DNA from: Bagarius yarrelli
Taxonomy: Eukaryota > Chordata > Actinopteri > Siluriformes > Sisoridae
Assembly (NCBI GenBank): GCA_005784505.1
Contig: VCAZ01000134.1
Location: 893,397-957,396, forward strand
Direction: 5' to 3'
Length of the DNA stretch: 64,000 nt
This document shows positions 25,501 to 37,649 of the stretch, piece by piece; positions within the stretch are counted from its first letter, which is position 1; each line of letters begins with the position of its first letter. Both the position numbers and the translations under genes were made by a program. The notes below the pieces were generated by a model, which worked only from the letters and a program-made list of their open reading frames with translations, had not been told where the DNA came from and ran no database searches.

Positions 25501-28500
25501 ATGGCTGTATATTATCGAATCTGACAGTCCTGGGAAAATCAGTGTGTGAAAGGGCTTTACCTGTCAGTAGGTGGGAGGTGGCTGTGGGCCAATATTCATG
25601 GCGCCCTGTAGCATCGATGGCCCACTCCCTACTTCCATCTGGCTCCTCAGACGGGGGTGTAGGCAGTGCCAGCTGACTCCACCAGCCTAGAGCTGCTCTC
25701 TGACAGAGCAGCACACACAAACACACACACACACCCACACACTTTATAAAGCAACAACCTACTGCAACTCTAAAACAATACCAACTGTTTAAATAGTAAA
25801 AAACAACAACAGAAGGCTATAAAATAAATTTATTATTATGGTAAGTTTTTCTTTTAATAAATTATAGTATATAAACAATTCAGGCACTTTAGGCCATCCA
25901 AACCCTAACCCAAGTAAATTTTATTCTTACTGGGTGTTCACTCAATCTTAGATGAATCTGCATGGCATGAAGCTTCTGTCTTTCCTGAACGAGCTTAAAC
26001 ACAAACATAATTTATTAAAGAAAAGATATAAATGTAAATATTAATTAGTTCAAACAACAGAAAAACTTTTGCGTCAGGTTCACAGGGCTGCAAGTGTGTC
26101 CAGTAACATAATCATAAGAATTAACATAATATTATAATTATAAAGTGTATAAAATACAACCAAGCACCACATGCTTAAATTAAAATAAAATTTCAAGTAA
26201 TTTGTATTAGGTTTAAAATAAAAAATAGGCAAACTTCCTTGCTCCTCTGTATCATTTTAAATTAATTTGATTGTGCATATTGTTTGCAGTGACTTTTCCC
26301 TGAACGTGACACAGTCACGGGTAAAGCAAGAGCCTGCTAGCGATAAAATGGGAATCTTGCATGATACCACTATGCCTCTGGTGCCTCCTTAAGGCAAACA
26401 AATGGATATTGCCTTAATGTTCTTAACAAAGCCATTTTTTTCAACAAGCTAGCTATCCTTTACCCAGATGGGATTTAAACCCACAATCCTCAGTTCTGAA
26501 AGCTTCCTTATGCATCTGGCAATTTTGGATTAAATTGTTGTAGAGATCACTTAAATGTTGCGAACAGTATTGCTAAAAGAATGGAACATTGTGTGCATGT
26601 TTTTTTTTTGTTGTGACCACCCTGTAATTTCAGGTTAAATTGCCATTGGTAATTAACTGCCTAAAAATATTGTATTACTTGTTTTTAAAAGAACAATTCA
26701 TCAAGAGCAATTCTTTTACGGGTTTAAAAAAAGGTTTTCTAAAGCCATTTAGATGCAACTTTAGTCTGTTAATATTTTACTAGTAGTTTTCGAGTTTTAA
26801 GCATGTTTTGCATGTTAATATCTTAGACATTAACGTGCAAAACATTAGACAAATTTCCTTAATATTTTTACTGCATACTTTTGCATTTGCACAACATAAT
26901 TTTACATACAGCCAGTTGTCTCGATTGTTAATTGCAGCTGTTTAATACACACTATTAAGACAAATGTATTAAGAAAAGCTAAAAATCACCTCTAATATGT
27001 GTTTTTGGAACTTTCTATTTTAGATGTAAATAGTATATTTTAGATATAAATAGATGTCTCACTTTTACTACTATATTAAACTCACAGAACTGTTCAAAAT
27101 GATCTCCAGAAATGGGTGTTGTAGCATTAAATTATTCCTTTACTGAAAATAAAAGACTCAAAAACTTTTCTGTATCCAGCCCAGTTGGTGAATAAGCATT
27201 TAAAGCTGAAGTTAGAGACATAAATGCCCAGAGGCAGTTTCCCATTGATGATCTTTTCTTCTAGATGGTCATCCAGACAAGACCACTGAATCTTTACTGC
27301 ACTATAGAATATCCTGCTGGTTTGTCTGGTCAGATGAGAACTGCCTCTGACTGAGGCAGAGAGGCAAGCTATTTTTTTCTCCATTTTCTCCATCTTGCCA
27401 CTGTCGCTTCTGGCTTGCTAAGTTGGGGACTCTTACAGATAAGAGTTAATTAAACTAAACTAAGCCTTTTAAGTGAGTTTTCACTATTGTCTTATTTGAT
27501 TTGATTCTGTAAAGCTGCTTTGACACTATATCTATTGTTAAAAAGCGCTTAATAAATAAAGTTGACTTGACCTGACTCTAAACACCTTGAACTAGACCAC
27601 CAACTGCACCCCAGACCTCCTCTCCCAATGCTTGTGCCTGCACTCACTAATCATTTTGTGGCTGAATAAGTCGAGCTTTACAGTTCCTCGAGCTTTACAA
27701 TCTAGTGAAAAGCCTTTTTTTTTTTTAGGAGGTTATTGTAAGGGTAAGAACGAGTCCAAATGTGCAATACTGATTTGCAAAAACACATACAGCTTTGATG
27801 GTCAGATGTCTCAATATTGTTGTCTATATTGTGTATATCTCTTTTTATTGTCAGTCAGACTGAAAGTAGTTTTGGCTAACAGGGCATTTTTATCCGAGCT
27901 AATTGTTCTTTCTTAGTCAACGTGACACCGCAGTCACTAACAGAATGGATCAGTCAAAAGGAAAAATCTAGTGTACACACTAAAGAATTTTCACAGTGAG
28001 CAAACATCAGTTTAAGATTAAACCGCGGACTAAGAATGGTAATGATTCTTAGAATAAGGCTATGTAAATGCTAACAATTTATTAGATGCCATGTTCGCTA
28101 ATAGATTTATCTAAAGCGTTAATATGCTTCTCCCATCGTTGTAAAAATATAACCTGAACATTATACTTGTTTTAATGCTACTAGATATTTACCTGACATT
28201 GCATCTGGCGCACCCGTTCTTCCTGCACCCGCCACTGTGCGATGGTTTTTTCTCCCCAGCTGTGTTCATTGTTTAGGTGTCTGGAAATTTTAAGGAGAGA
28301 TCATTTGATTAATAATAAATGAAACGTTCAGGAGAGAAATTGTCAGACATACGATAGGTTTGAATGCTCCAGTGGATAGAGACTTACTTTAGGAAAATGG
28401 GAAACTCTTTGAAGACTTCATCACAATCAGCCCAGCGACATCGCCCATTAACGAACAGAGAGCTCATCAGGTTTGACTGGATAAGGCTGTCATAAATAAG

Positions 28501-29678
28501 AGACAAAATGCTCTTTACTTTTCATACATGTACTAAAAACCTAAAACTATGCATTAAAAATTCCCATCCAAAGAGAAATGTAAAAGAGATTAAAACTAGG
28601 CGTAAGTTTATACAGGTTTACTTTTACAGCATTTGGCAGACACCCTTATTTAGAGCAACTTATTTGAACAATCAATCAGTTAAGGATCGAGGGCTTGGCG
28701 GTGGTAGCTTGGTGTACCATATGAAAATTAAACCTGTGATTTTCCAATCATCAGCCCAACACCGTAACCCCTGAGCCACCACTCATTTGGGTTTAAAATG
28801 AGTCTAACCCAAAAAAAAAAGAAAAAAACCCTAACCTTCTGTTTTATGTTTTACCTGCTTATAGAAGTGCTTGGGTTTCTGTGTTGATCTGTCTGTGTGC
28901 TTGCTCACTTTCCTCTTGACCAGATGTACACGCTGACTCACATTGTTTAGATAAAATTTCAGAAAATCTACTGCGTTCTGTGAATGAAACAGATTATAGC
29001 GATTGTTTGATGAGTAATTAAGCAACAACCAGATCCAGTTTACAGGAAAAAGATGAAAATGAACTTGATAATAAACTATATTTTGTTGAACGATTCAAAA
29101 ACACTACTATCACTACTACTACTAATAATAATAATAATTATTATTATTGTTATTATTAATATTAAAAACAGTATGCTAAGTAAGATCATTTAATAAAAAC
29201 CACTGGATGTTGCAGTACAGACCCAGAGGTAGCAGAGAGGTGGAACAGAGCACAGATGGTCTGTTCTGGGTTGGCTGACGACATTGACGATCTAACAGAA
29301 AAACGTGTGTGGGGGTGGTTTTATCAGCACTCTGTGTACACACACACACACACACCACAACACAAATGTGGGGTTTTTTCTCTTCTCCTAATTAATCTGT
29401 AATCTGCAATCATTTTTTAATCCATGACTAATAGCAGACATGACATTATGAAAAGGATATGACAAAATGCAAATAGGTTTAAGATGAGCAGGCAACTGAG
29501 GCAAACTTTTTTTTAACTAAAGGTTTACCTGAGTGAGTGAGTTTTTCTCAGAAAGGAGCTCCTCATTATGCTTATTTAGCATGTAAATCTCATTCTCATG
29601 CTCTTCTTCCAGACTTGGGGCCACATCTTCATCCTTTATATCCTTACTCCAGTCAGGCTGATGGTTTAGTTGGGACAT
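22522..29678 (-). CDS. foxp3: Forkhead box protein P3 (ten coding exons)
   Basis: Transcription factor that in vertebrates specifies regulatory T cells; it acts in the nucleus. Coding exons read on minus: 29529-29678, 28855-28977, 28388-28476, 28193-28280, 25931-25984, 25561-25699, 25323-25399, 25131-25232, 23437-23558, 22522-22573. All have GT/AG ends and compatible phases, totalling 996 nt (331 aa plus stop). Domains: acidic N-terminus; C2H2 zinc finger with C104, C109, H122, H127; coiled-coil/zipper about 129-163 with degenerate heptads (HAMQIHL matches the human SAMQAHL segment); forkhead about 229-312 with recognition helix NAVRHNLSLHKCF at 275-287. The block before the forkhead (NSMECYKFVNVRPPYTYA) aligns with human FOXP3 NMDYFKFHNMRPPFTYA rather than with FOXP1/2/4. 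The start is the first ATG after an acceptor at 29681-29682. The last exon (DSLKWMAHFSHPPKVP) is short and the least certain. An AATAAA on minus at 22279-22284 could end the mRNA. The model is shorter than human FOXP3 (431 aa), so an N-terminal exon may be missing. Confidence 0.88.
23262..23434 (-). mobile_element. SINE abutting the foxp3 exon 9 splice donor
   Basis: A copy in the same orientation as foxp3. Its 5' part (GGTTAAGATTCTGGACTGCT) starts four bases into the intron, so bases from about +5 onward of the donor region are SINE-derived. The SINE head (box A) is missing. The tail lies at the low-coordinate end (TTTGGCAGATGCCC). Confidence 0.7.
24365..24552 (-). mobile_element. tRNA-derived SINE copy in foxp3 intron
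   Basis: Minus copy with tail GGCAGACGCCCTTTTCAGAA, the GGGCCTTGCCCAGGGGCCCA block and a head complement AACACTGCGCTACCACT. It lies between foxp3 coding exons 8 and 9. Confidence 0.7.
27150..27575 (+). repeat. Dispersed repeat in foxp3 intron 5'-3' antisense
   Basis: Shares CCAGAGGCAGTTTCC, CCTGCTGGTTTGTCTGGTCAG and the tail AAAGCTGCTTTGACACTATA with the copy at 20110-20615. It accounts for the 88-codon minus ORF at 27127-27393. Confidence 0.65.
28608..28785 (-). mobile_element. Diverged SINE copy in foxp3 intron
   Basis: Tail remnant GCATTTGGCAGACACCCTTA and a head complement AACCCCTGAGCCACCACT. The middle is diverged. It lies between coding exons 2 and 3 of foxp3. Confidence 0.55.
29223..29291 (-). 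CDS. Possible extra foxp3 coding exon (uncertain)
   Basis: After a good acceptor (TTTTTCTGTTAG) a 69-nt open stretch, in phase 0 on both sides, could be inserted between foxp3 coding exons 1 and 2 without disturbing the frame. It would encode IVNVVSQPRTDHLCSVPPLC plus YLW. Its donor (TGG/GTCTGT) is weak. The segment is GC-richer than the surrounding intron. A longer version to 29204 in another frame is also open but does not fit the phases. Confidence 0.3.
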
Positions 29679-31093
29679 TCCTACTTGAAAATCCTAAAAC
29701 ATTATTACAACATTGTTATAACATTGTTATAACATTGTTTTTTCTTATTTTTATATAAAGCTTTAAAACATATAGATCCCAGAGATTTGTTGCTGGTTAT
29801 CTGTTGGTTATCTACATATTAAACGCTCAGAAATCCGAAGAAGAACAGAAAGGAGGGCAAAATTTAAATACACTTTTCTTGGCCCAGCCACAATATCGTT
29901 GCATTTTTTCCCTTTCCTTCATTAGCATCACAAGGGTGAGAATCAAGATATGAAAGTAGAATAAAGACATATCAAAAGAACACTTAAAGAGAGGGGCAGA
30001 CTGCTACAAAAGAACTAACACACAATTACTTGATACTACTGAGCGAAAGGGCCTACAGGGTTTTGTTGAATTTGCATGTTTTACTTTTTTTTTTAAAAGT
30101 GAACGTTTCTATTGCTAAAACAATTCTATCTATTTTTTATTTTAGAAAACCATAAACACTGTGTAAACATGCTAAGATGTAAAACCATATACAGATAAAT
30201 ACATGTATGCTCACTTTGCATGCTGCAAAAACATGCACAAGTTAAGCAGGCCAGGAAAAGGAAATAGGATATGGGTAAATAGAAATAGAAAGTTTGCGAT
30301 CTTTGCGGTTTTTAATGTTATCCTTGTGTACAAAAAACACTTCAGCTGCAATTACCGGTCTAAAAATAAAGAAACTGCAGTTGCTTAAGAATATGTCTTT
30401 GGTATGAATGATTAAATTACAAAGAACAGGCACAAAAATCAACTAATCTTAATAATAACATTTGGCTAAACCTAATAGTTCCTTTATAAATTTTAATGCA
30501 GTAATACCTCAATCTGAAGTTAATAGATGAGTTAGATATTTCTATAATAATTATTATTTTTTGTTTGTGATTACAGAAATCGCCGCATCCCCTTTTAACA
30601 TCACTTCACAGGGATGGAAAATTACTCACTGCCGAAAGTAATGCTTTTTTTCTTAATTTAAAGCACGGAAAGTTTCGTTATTACACTTCGCTCCCCTCTA
30701 AAGCTTCATAAAGGTCTATCAATCTATTTAAACATCTATTTTGGTATTAGTTTCTACTAACCAGTTGATCGACCACATTCTGTTGTAAAAACAGTGCTAT
30801 CTGAAGAAAACTCTTTTTGGGTTGTTCCCCGATTTTTATCTTATATAAACTAAACTGTGTATAGTATGGAAAAATGTAAGCTAATACACCACAAAGCAGC
30901 AATATGACTTTAACCACCAACACACACAGTCCTACACATGCAGTCCTACAACTTTCAATTTTCACACAAACTGTGAACTTGCACAGAAAGTTGAATTCTA
31001 ATTACAACTTTAACTAACTAACTAACTCTAACTCTTATGAAAGTATTCCATCTAAAACAAAACTGCAAAGAATAAGAAATAAAGTAGAATATA

Positions 31094-31097
<4 letters not shown>

Positions 31098-31184
<87 letters not shown>
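31098..31184. repeat. Compound (CT)n(AT)n microsatellite
   Basis: About 24 CT dinucleotides pass directly into about 20 AT dinucleotides, within foxp3's presumed 5' intron. Confidence 0.9.
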
Positions 31185-31192
<8 letters not shown>

Positions 31193-32187
31193 ATATGTAT
31201 ATAAGCAATATATTAAAATAAACACAGCAACTAACACACAAATACCTTAACAGTCACAAAATAGATAAGTTAAACCTTTATTACATTAAATTATCACATT
31301 TTATCTCTGTTCTCGTATTGTTTCAAACCTAAAAATACCTTACGTTCAGATGTCTTTATACCTTTTTTTGGCACCTCCTGTTCTCTTCCTGTGATTTTTC
31401 TTGATAAACAGAATAAATTATAATTTTAAAAAAATCACAGTTTATGAACATTCAAACTGTTTTTGCTCCACAACAAAAACCAAAGGCAATAAGCAGTTTG
31501 TAATCCTTTTTTTTGTTGAGTTAAAAGTCAAAGAAATGTGTTACTTCAAATAAGTACAGCGCTTCATGTAGAACTCTCGCGTACCTGTTTGCATGCTTAG
31601 GTGTTCAGCAGATATGTGCGCTCTTTTGTGTGGTTAAGAAACACGTAAATGGAAAAATACACTGAAACTGCAGTTATTATATATTTAAATTTTAGATTTT
31701 TTTTTTATTGAAAATGGCAGTCTTTGTGCATGTTTCCTATCAAACAAGATTATCAATATAAATAACATCTATATTTTAACATTGCATCAAAATAACCTTT
31801 ATTTCTCTGATCTTACATAAAGCATTTATCTAATTGATCCAATGCTTTAATAATGTTTTTTTCTCGTTTTTTTCCTTTTTCTTTATAATAACTGATATAA
31901 TCAGAAAGCCCTGTAATTTACAGGCCGAGTATATTAATTCTTGGTTTTTCTTTTGTTTGTTTGTCTTTTTTTTATATCCGTAGAGACTCTCATAAAATAC
32001 TCAAATATTAAATCGATTTCATGCTGTTTCAACAGAGGATGGCCTTTGGTCAGTTGCTATAAATACATAAAACATAACATTATGTACTTAACACTTTAAC
32101 GTCTTATTATAGGTCTAAATATGTAATCAACCCGCAAACAAATACGCCTTAGACAGCAGTGAAAAGATGTACCTTTCGATGACTCAC

Positions 32188-32248
32188 CTGAATTTGTCTC
32201 CTTCTAGAAATGTGTGCTGTATGATGTCGTTGTCCATCTGTATTTATA
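32188..32248 (-). promoter_or_regulatory. Putative foxp3 core promoter and untranslated first exon
   Basis: On minus, TATAAATA (32241-32248) is followed about 50 bases later by a consensus splice donor AATTCAG/GTGAGTC (exon end 32188). That places a short untranslated exon at about 32188-32215, spliced to the acceptor at 29681-29682 just before the foxp3 start codon. An AP-1-like TGACTCA overlaps the donor. An ATG eight bases after the TATA box would lie upstream of the expected start of transcription. The assignment is inferred from position and signals only. Confidence 0.5.
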
Positions 32249-32734
32249 GTCTTTGACTTTAAGATAGTTGACGTTTTTAAGAGAAGGAAGGTGAGTCATT
32301 GTTGTATGTATGTCAATAATGTATGTGGTTGACAATGTAATGTGTTTTGGAATTGTTACTATTTGTTAAAAAAACATAATATTGAATTGTTGCGCCTGAT
32401 TTAATGTCATAGCTTCCGAAAAATGCAAAAATTGAAAGTTAATTATAATGTTTTTTATAAATATGAATCAGAACACCTATTATATTTTATGACCACAAAA
32501 GTATTAAGGGACATGTAACATGTTTTAGTTAAACGAACAGATTTCACAAAAAAATGCATTACAAATATTCCATTAACATTCAAAGAAATGTTACTATTAA
32601 TTCAATATAAAAGTGTCAATTTTTAAAATGACAAATATTGATATTAATTTACATTTTAATCATTTATTTAATGCCACGGAGAGAAGAAAAGATCAACCAT
32701 TAGTGGAAATTCCTTGGTGGTGGAAAAGAAATTT

Positions 32735-32764
32735 TGTTGATGATGATGATGATGATGATGATGA
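32735..32764. repeat. (GAT)n microsatellite
   Basis: About ten GAT/ATG-phase trinucleotides. Confidence 0.9.
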
Positions 32765-32838
32765 TAATGGGTAAAAAAATAGATAGTTAAGATCCAAAAT
32801 AACTGATGTGACAGTACGTGTTAGAGTGTATTATAGAC

Positions 32839-32955
<117 letters not shown>

Positions 32956-33654
32956 TTTCTATCTGTCTATTTATATTTTTGTCAGGCTTTAATTAACACA
33001 GATATTTTCACACCATTTTTACACTATTTGATTTACACAGGATGGCTTAGATCACTAAATAAAAGTATTTTTAAAATAACTCTTATTTGATAAATGCATA
33101 TTTTTTGCTCTTGCCAGGTTCCCTGTCTCTAAGTAAGAAAGACATTTCCACAGCACGCTTTAATGTGGGATTAGTGTATCATCCATCCAAAGTCCAGTAA
33201 TGTTACCCTTCAGTGAAAAGTATTTATTTACAGTAAAAGGTCCTTGGTTGCTTATTGGACTAATCCATGATTTGTATTTATTCGTAATTTTGCTATATTC
33301 TTCTTTTTTTCATTTAATACTAGTTTAATAAAGTCTTGGATTTGGGTTTTGGATTTGTTTCGTACATTTGCTGATTTATCTAATTATTTGTATTATTTGA
33401 CTCATGCATTTATGAATTATTTCCTCTTGTATGTGTGAAAATGCATTTAGGTGATACGATGTAGTTGCTAAATCTCAATGACTCATTCAGCCTTCTTAGT
33501 TATTGTTTGCATGTGTTTACGCCACTGCCGTAGCACCATGGTTATTAAAAGAAAGTGTACATAGTCTTTTGCGTGAGTGTGAGAATCAGGGTATAGCTCA
33601 AAGAACTGTTTCCTATGTGACCATATTACACAAACCACCTAATGACAAAACTGC

Positions 33655-33815
33655 ACAGCTGTCATTCAGAGCGACTTTAATTTGTCCTTTTTACGACTAT
33701 GCACTTAAGAGTTGAATAATATACCCAGGGGGCCCAGCAGTGGCAGCTTGGTGGTGCTTGGAGTTAAACCCATTTCATTCCAATCCGAACCTCTCAACCA
33801 CTGAACTACCCCTCT
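33655..33815 (-). mobile_element. Diverged SINE copy
   Basis: The tail region (CATTCAGAGCGACTTTAATT), the GGGGGCCCAGCAGTGGCAGC block, and the CTGAACTACCCC head complement identify a diverged minus copy. Confidence 0.6.
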
Positions 33816-34622
33816 ATCCTCTTCCCCCCTTTCCCATCACTAAACACTACCTTATCAACTTATCAACGCTCTAAAAGATGTTATTTAAATAAATGTGACA
33901 TTTTTTGCAAATGTGTAGAAGTTAATAAGCCACAAAGGAAAAACTAAATGCTAAAACTAAATGTTAAAAACATGACTTTTTGATGTGGGACTGTCCTTTG
34001 GAAGCAAAATGATGTGCACAGTCATGCCGATGCCCTGTTTTGTTCGTATTTTTCATTTTTTGTGGTTACCGCAGTGTCTGTTCGTCGACTCGTGCATTTT
34101 TATTTTTGTCAAAACAATGCATTTTGCTGCTTGCGTGCAAATATGATAAACACTTCCGTTTACGGGAATAATCTTTTTTTTTTAGAAAAACACATACACA
34201 TATAGCTATATATCTATATGTAAATCTAAATAGATAGTACACTAGATATTACACTGATGCGCAGATATTACACTGACCACTTTTGTGGTGTGTTTAATTA
34301 AGTTAATTGTGGTTAATATAGCTATTTGTTTTAACTTAACCCTCATGTCAGCTTGTTATAATTGCTCTGTTGTGTAAAAGGTTAAGGCGTTTGTGATTAA
34401 TCCAAACCAGTGCAGAACCAAAAGTAACACCTTGGTTGAATTCACTGACATCACATTTTTTTCTTAGTCCTGTGTTTCATGGGAACTTTATAAAAAAATC
34501 TTGCATTAGCAAAATCGTTGCATTAAGCACTACATGACTCACTAATTGGAAAACTACATGAATAAGCAGTTGTGTAAATGCTTTCAAAAATAAAAAGAAA
34601 TATCTATCTATCTATCTATCTA

Positions 34623-34654
<32 letters not shown>

Positions 34655-36470
34655 CTTATTTATGCAGTTTTTCAATTATTAAATTATGTAACAGCATAAT
34701 TCTGATTCAGATTCTGATTCAATAGTCTTTTTTAAGTTTTCATGTATATATAAATATATATATAAATCCTTTAAGTGAATTTATCTTTTCTATCTTTTAT
34801 TTTGAGCTGGCTGAGTGGTACAGTATGTTCTAAGCACTTTTTTCATTTTGTATGATGTGTGTGGCCATCTGTTCTTAGGGCTTCCAGCAGTTCCAACAGC
34901 TGTCCTAGCAGCCATAAGGCCACTATGTCACACAGAGACAAACCACCTTTTTACCAGCAACTTACAGATTGACTTAATGCTCTGGCAACACAGGCCTACC
35001 AAGGGAACAGGCTTATAAAACACTCTTCTTTCCGTCAAACACACTCCAAAGGATTAATGTTTTCCAAAAAAGACTAGTGGACTGCCAGGTAGATTTTGTA
35101 TGATTTTCTGTAGTCAGTCAGCAAGCTAAGGACATATTGCTGCAAGAGAAGTGGCTAGATGAAAAAAAAAATTTTCAAAAACAGACATAATGAATTGGTA
35201 CCCACAATGTTTTTTTAAAAACTTCTTTTTGTAGTCAAGTAGTTTTTTAAATTTACATTATATCCTATTAGTTTTGTAGACGTTGCTAATACTAAACTAT
35301 TGGGGGCACTGTTTCTCTAATGATGTTAAATAAATTAATGAACACTTGATTGTTAATTCCTTTTTCTCAGGCATTGCTAAATTCGTGCATCTCAAGTTTG
35401 CATTGTTACATTGACCTCACATACTATTAATATGTGTGTTTTAGTGTCTGTATATATGCATTTATTTGTGCATTTAATATTGCATAAATAAATTTATATT
35501 AATAAACGCATTACATTGCATTTTTGGACAAAGGCGTACCATTCGCCAGTCTTTAATGATTCAGACTTCATGGAGACATAGCAGGTGTGTAATCATTTAA
35601 CAATAAAGGAGTCTGTAATAAAGTAATTGCAAAAAAGGTATTATTTAAACAGACTCGGCCCTATAGATAGTGTGCGAAATAGATATTCAATTACCACCAA
35701 CAAGTACTTTCGGAGAGTAAAGGTAAGTAATGTCCTACCAGTACATTCATGGCACTGTTGTTAGTTTTGTATCTGCATACATCCACCTTTGACATGCCTG
35801 TACTTATAATGTAACTGCATAAATTTAATTTCAATAAATGGTTATAATATTCTAGTGTCCAGAGTTATATGTCATAGAATTGTTTCATTGTCCACCTCAA
35901 TATCATTAGGTTATATTTTTACCACAGACCACATGTCTTGGTTGGCCACAGTGGACTTTGCTTTGATTGTGGGGACATTGCTGCAGCTACATGGACATGA
36001 CAGTTGCCATGTTTTTTTTATACCAACTCAGTATTGCGAGACAAATATTACACATAAAGTCGATAAAGTCTTTCGACTATAAATAGTACGTTAGCAAAAG
36101 AATTTTGGTTTAATTTAATTCTATTAATTCCTAGTTTACATATTATTGCACTGACAATATCTTTCTGTTTTGCATTAGAGTAGTAACATCATATGAAGAC
36201 AGACGTGTATTTTAATGATGTTTGTTGTGATACATTTAAATGATGCTATGCTTATTGGTTGGCTACAGAGTTGGGAGCTTTCAATTTTTTTTGTAAACCT
36301 CAAAAAATTGTTTTGGCTAGAAGTGTAACCTGGCATAATAAACACCATATTAAAAGCTTGTATCATTTTGTGGGTACTGGTTTGATTAATTGAATCCAGT
36401 AAATGTTTGCTTCAGACAGTAATGTGATGCATTTTAATTTTGCAAACCTAAGTTAATTTAGTATGCAAAG
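33816..36470. other. Intergenic DNA between foxp3 and gpr173
   Basis: Mostly AT-rich and non-coding. A (TATC)n(TGTC)n microsatellite lies at 34602-34652. The stretch at about 34860-35030 is GC-richer and non-repetitive. No ORF has supporting context. Confidence 0.5.
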
Positions 36471-36477
36471 GTTTTTA

Positions 36478-36835
36478 AGAAGGCAGTACGGTGGCTTAGT
36501 GATGAGCGCCATTGCCTCACAGCAAGCAGGTCCCATGTTCCACAGGTCTTTCTGTGTGGAGTTTGCATGTTCTCTTCATTGTGTAAGTTTACTCCGGCTA
36601 CTCTGGTTTCCTCCCACAGTCCAAAAACATGTATGTTAGATCGATTGGTGATTCTTAATTGCCAATAGTAGTGAGTGTGAGTGTGTGTGGTTGTTTGTCT
36701 GTATTTGGGCCCATGATGGATTGATGACCTGTCCAGGGTGTAACATTGCCTTTCACCCAATGCCTCCAGCAGATCCCTGTGACCTTGATTAGGAATATGC
36801 AGGTATAGACAATGGATGAATAGATGGATGGATCT
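36478..36835 (+). mobile_element. V-SINE (DANA-like) copy
   Basis: The head GGCAGTACGGTGGCTTAGTG is followed by CTGTGTGGAGTTTGCATGTT and CGGTTTCCTCCCACAGTCCA-like sequence (here CTGGTTTCCTCCCACAGTCC), which is the conserved central part of fish V-SINEs. It ends with a GGATGAATAGATGGATGGAT tail. It is only moderately diverged. Confidence 0.75.
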
Positions 36836-36849
36836 ATGTTAAGAACAAT

Positions 36850-37290
36850 ATAAGGTCAAAGATTTGTCAACACCATTGTGTGCTTTTTAAACATCCTATT
36901 GCATATTTAGCCTCCTTTTTGTTGTTAAAATATCTTCTATTTTTTGAAAAGGCTTTCCACTGCATTTTAGATCATTGGTGAAGTCAAGCCTTGATGTCAT
37001 ACAAGGGGGTCTGGGGTGCAGTCAAAGCTTTAGGTCATGTCATGTTTAGTGGGATTGAGGTCAGGGTTCAGTGTTCAGGTCAGTGGAGTTTTTCCTCCCC
37101 TAACTCGTTAAACTATGTCTTTATGGACCTTCATGGACATTGGTCTGGTGGAACATGTTTGGGTCCCATAATTCCATTAAGGGGAGGTCATATAATAATA
37201 TCTTTAAAACTGTGGGCTTTCAACTTTCTGGTCACAATTTTGGGAAGACACTGTGTATTTGTGATGCTCGGTTACCCACTAACAGATGGG
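36850..37290 (-). mobile_element. Tc1-like transposon relic
   Basis: The stretch matches the antisense 5' half of a second type of fish Tc1-like element: GAAAAGGCTTTCCACTGCAT, GGGATTGAGGTCAGGGTTCA and CTATGTCTTTATGGACCTTC are landmarks. The 100-codon ORF here is on the non-coding strand. No intact transposase and no clear termini are present. Confidence 0.6.
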
Positions 37291-37649
37291 TAACAGCGCT
37301 CTCTATTAGGGCAGTAAATACCCAGGTCTTGTTAAGGGGTTATTGTTTTTCGAAATAAAGCAAAACAATCTGATGTTACAAGGACATCTTTAGCATAGCA
37401 TGCAGTACTGGGTGATATTGCTGAATCTTTCCGTGTTGAATTCGGTTTTTTTCGTAAACAGCCGAAAGAAAGCCGAACTGAGACCGAGTAACGTTTTCTT
37501 ATTTACTGTGGAGCAAAAAAAAAAAACATGTCCTATATCATCTTTTATATTTTTCCTAATTTTTTTATAACTCTTTTCTGTTGACAGTCGTTGCTGGTGT
37601 TGTTGTGACCTACAATCATTATAGTTATTATTTTTATTGTCACTATCAT

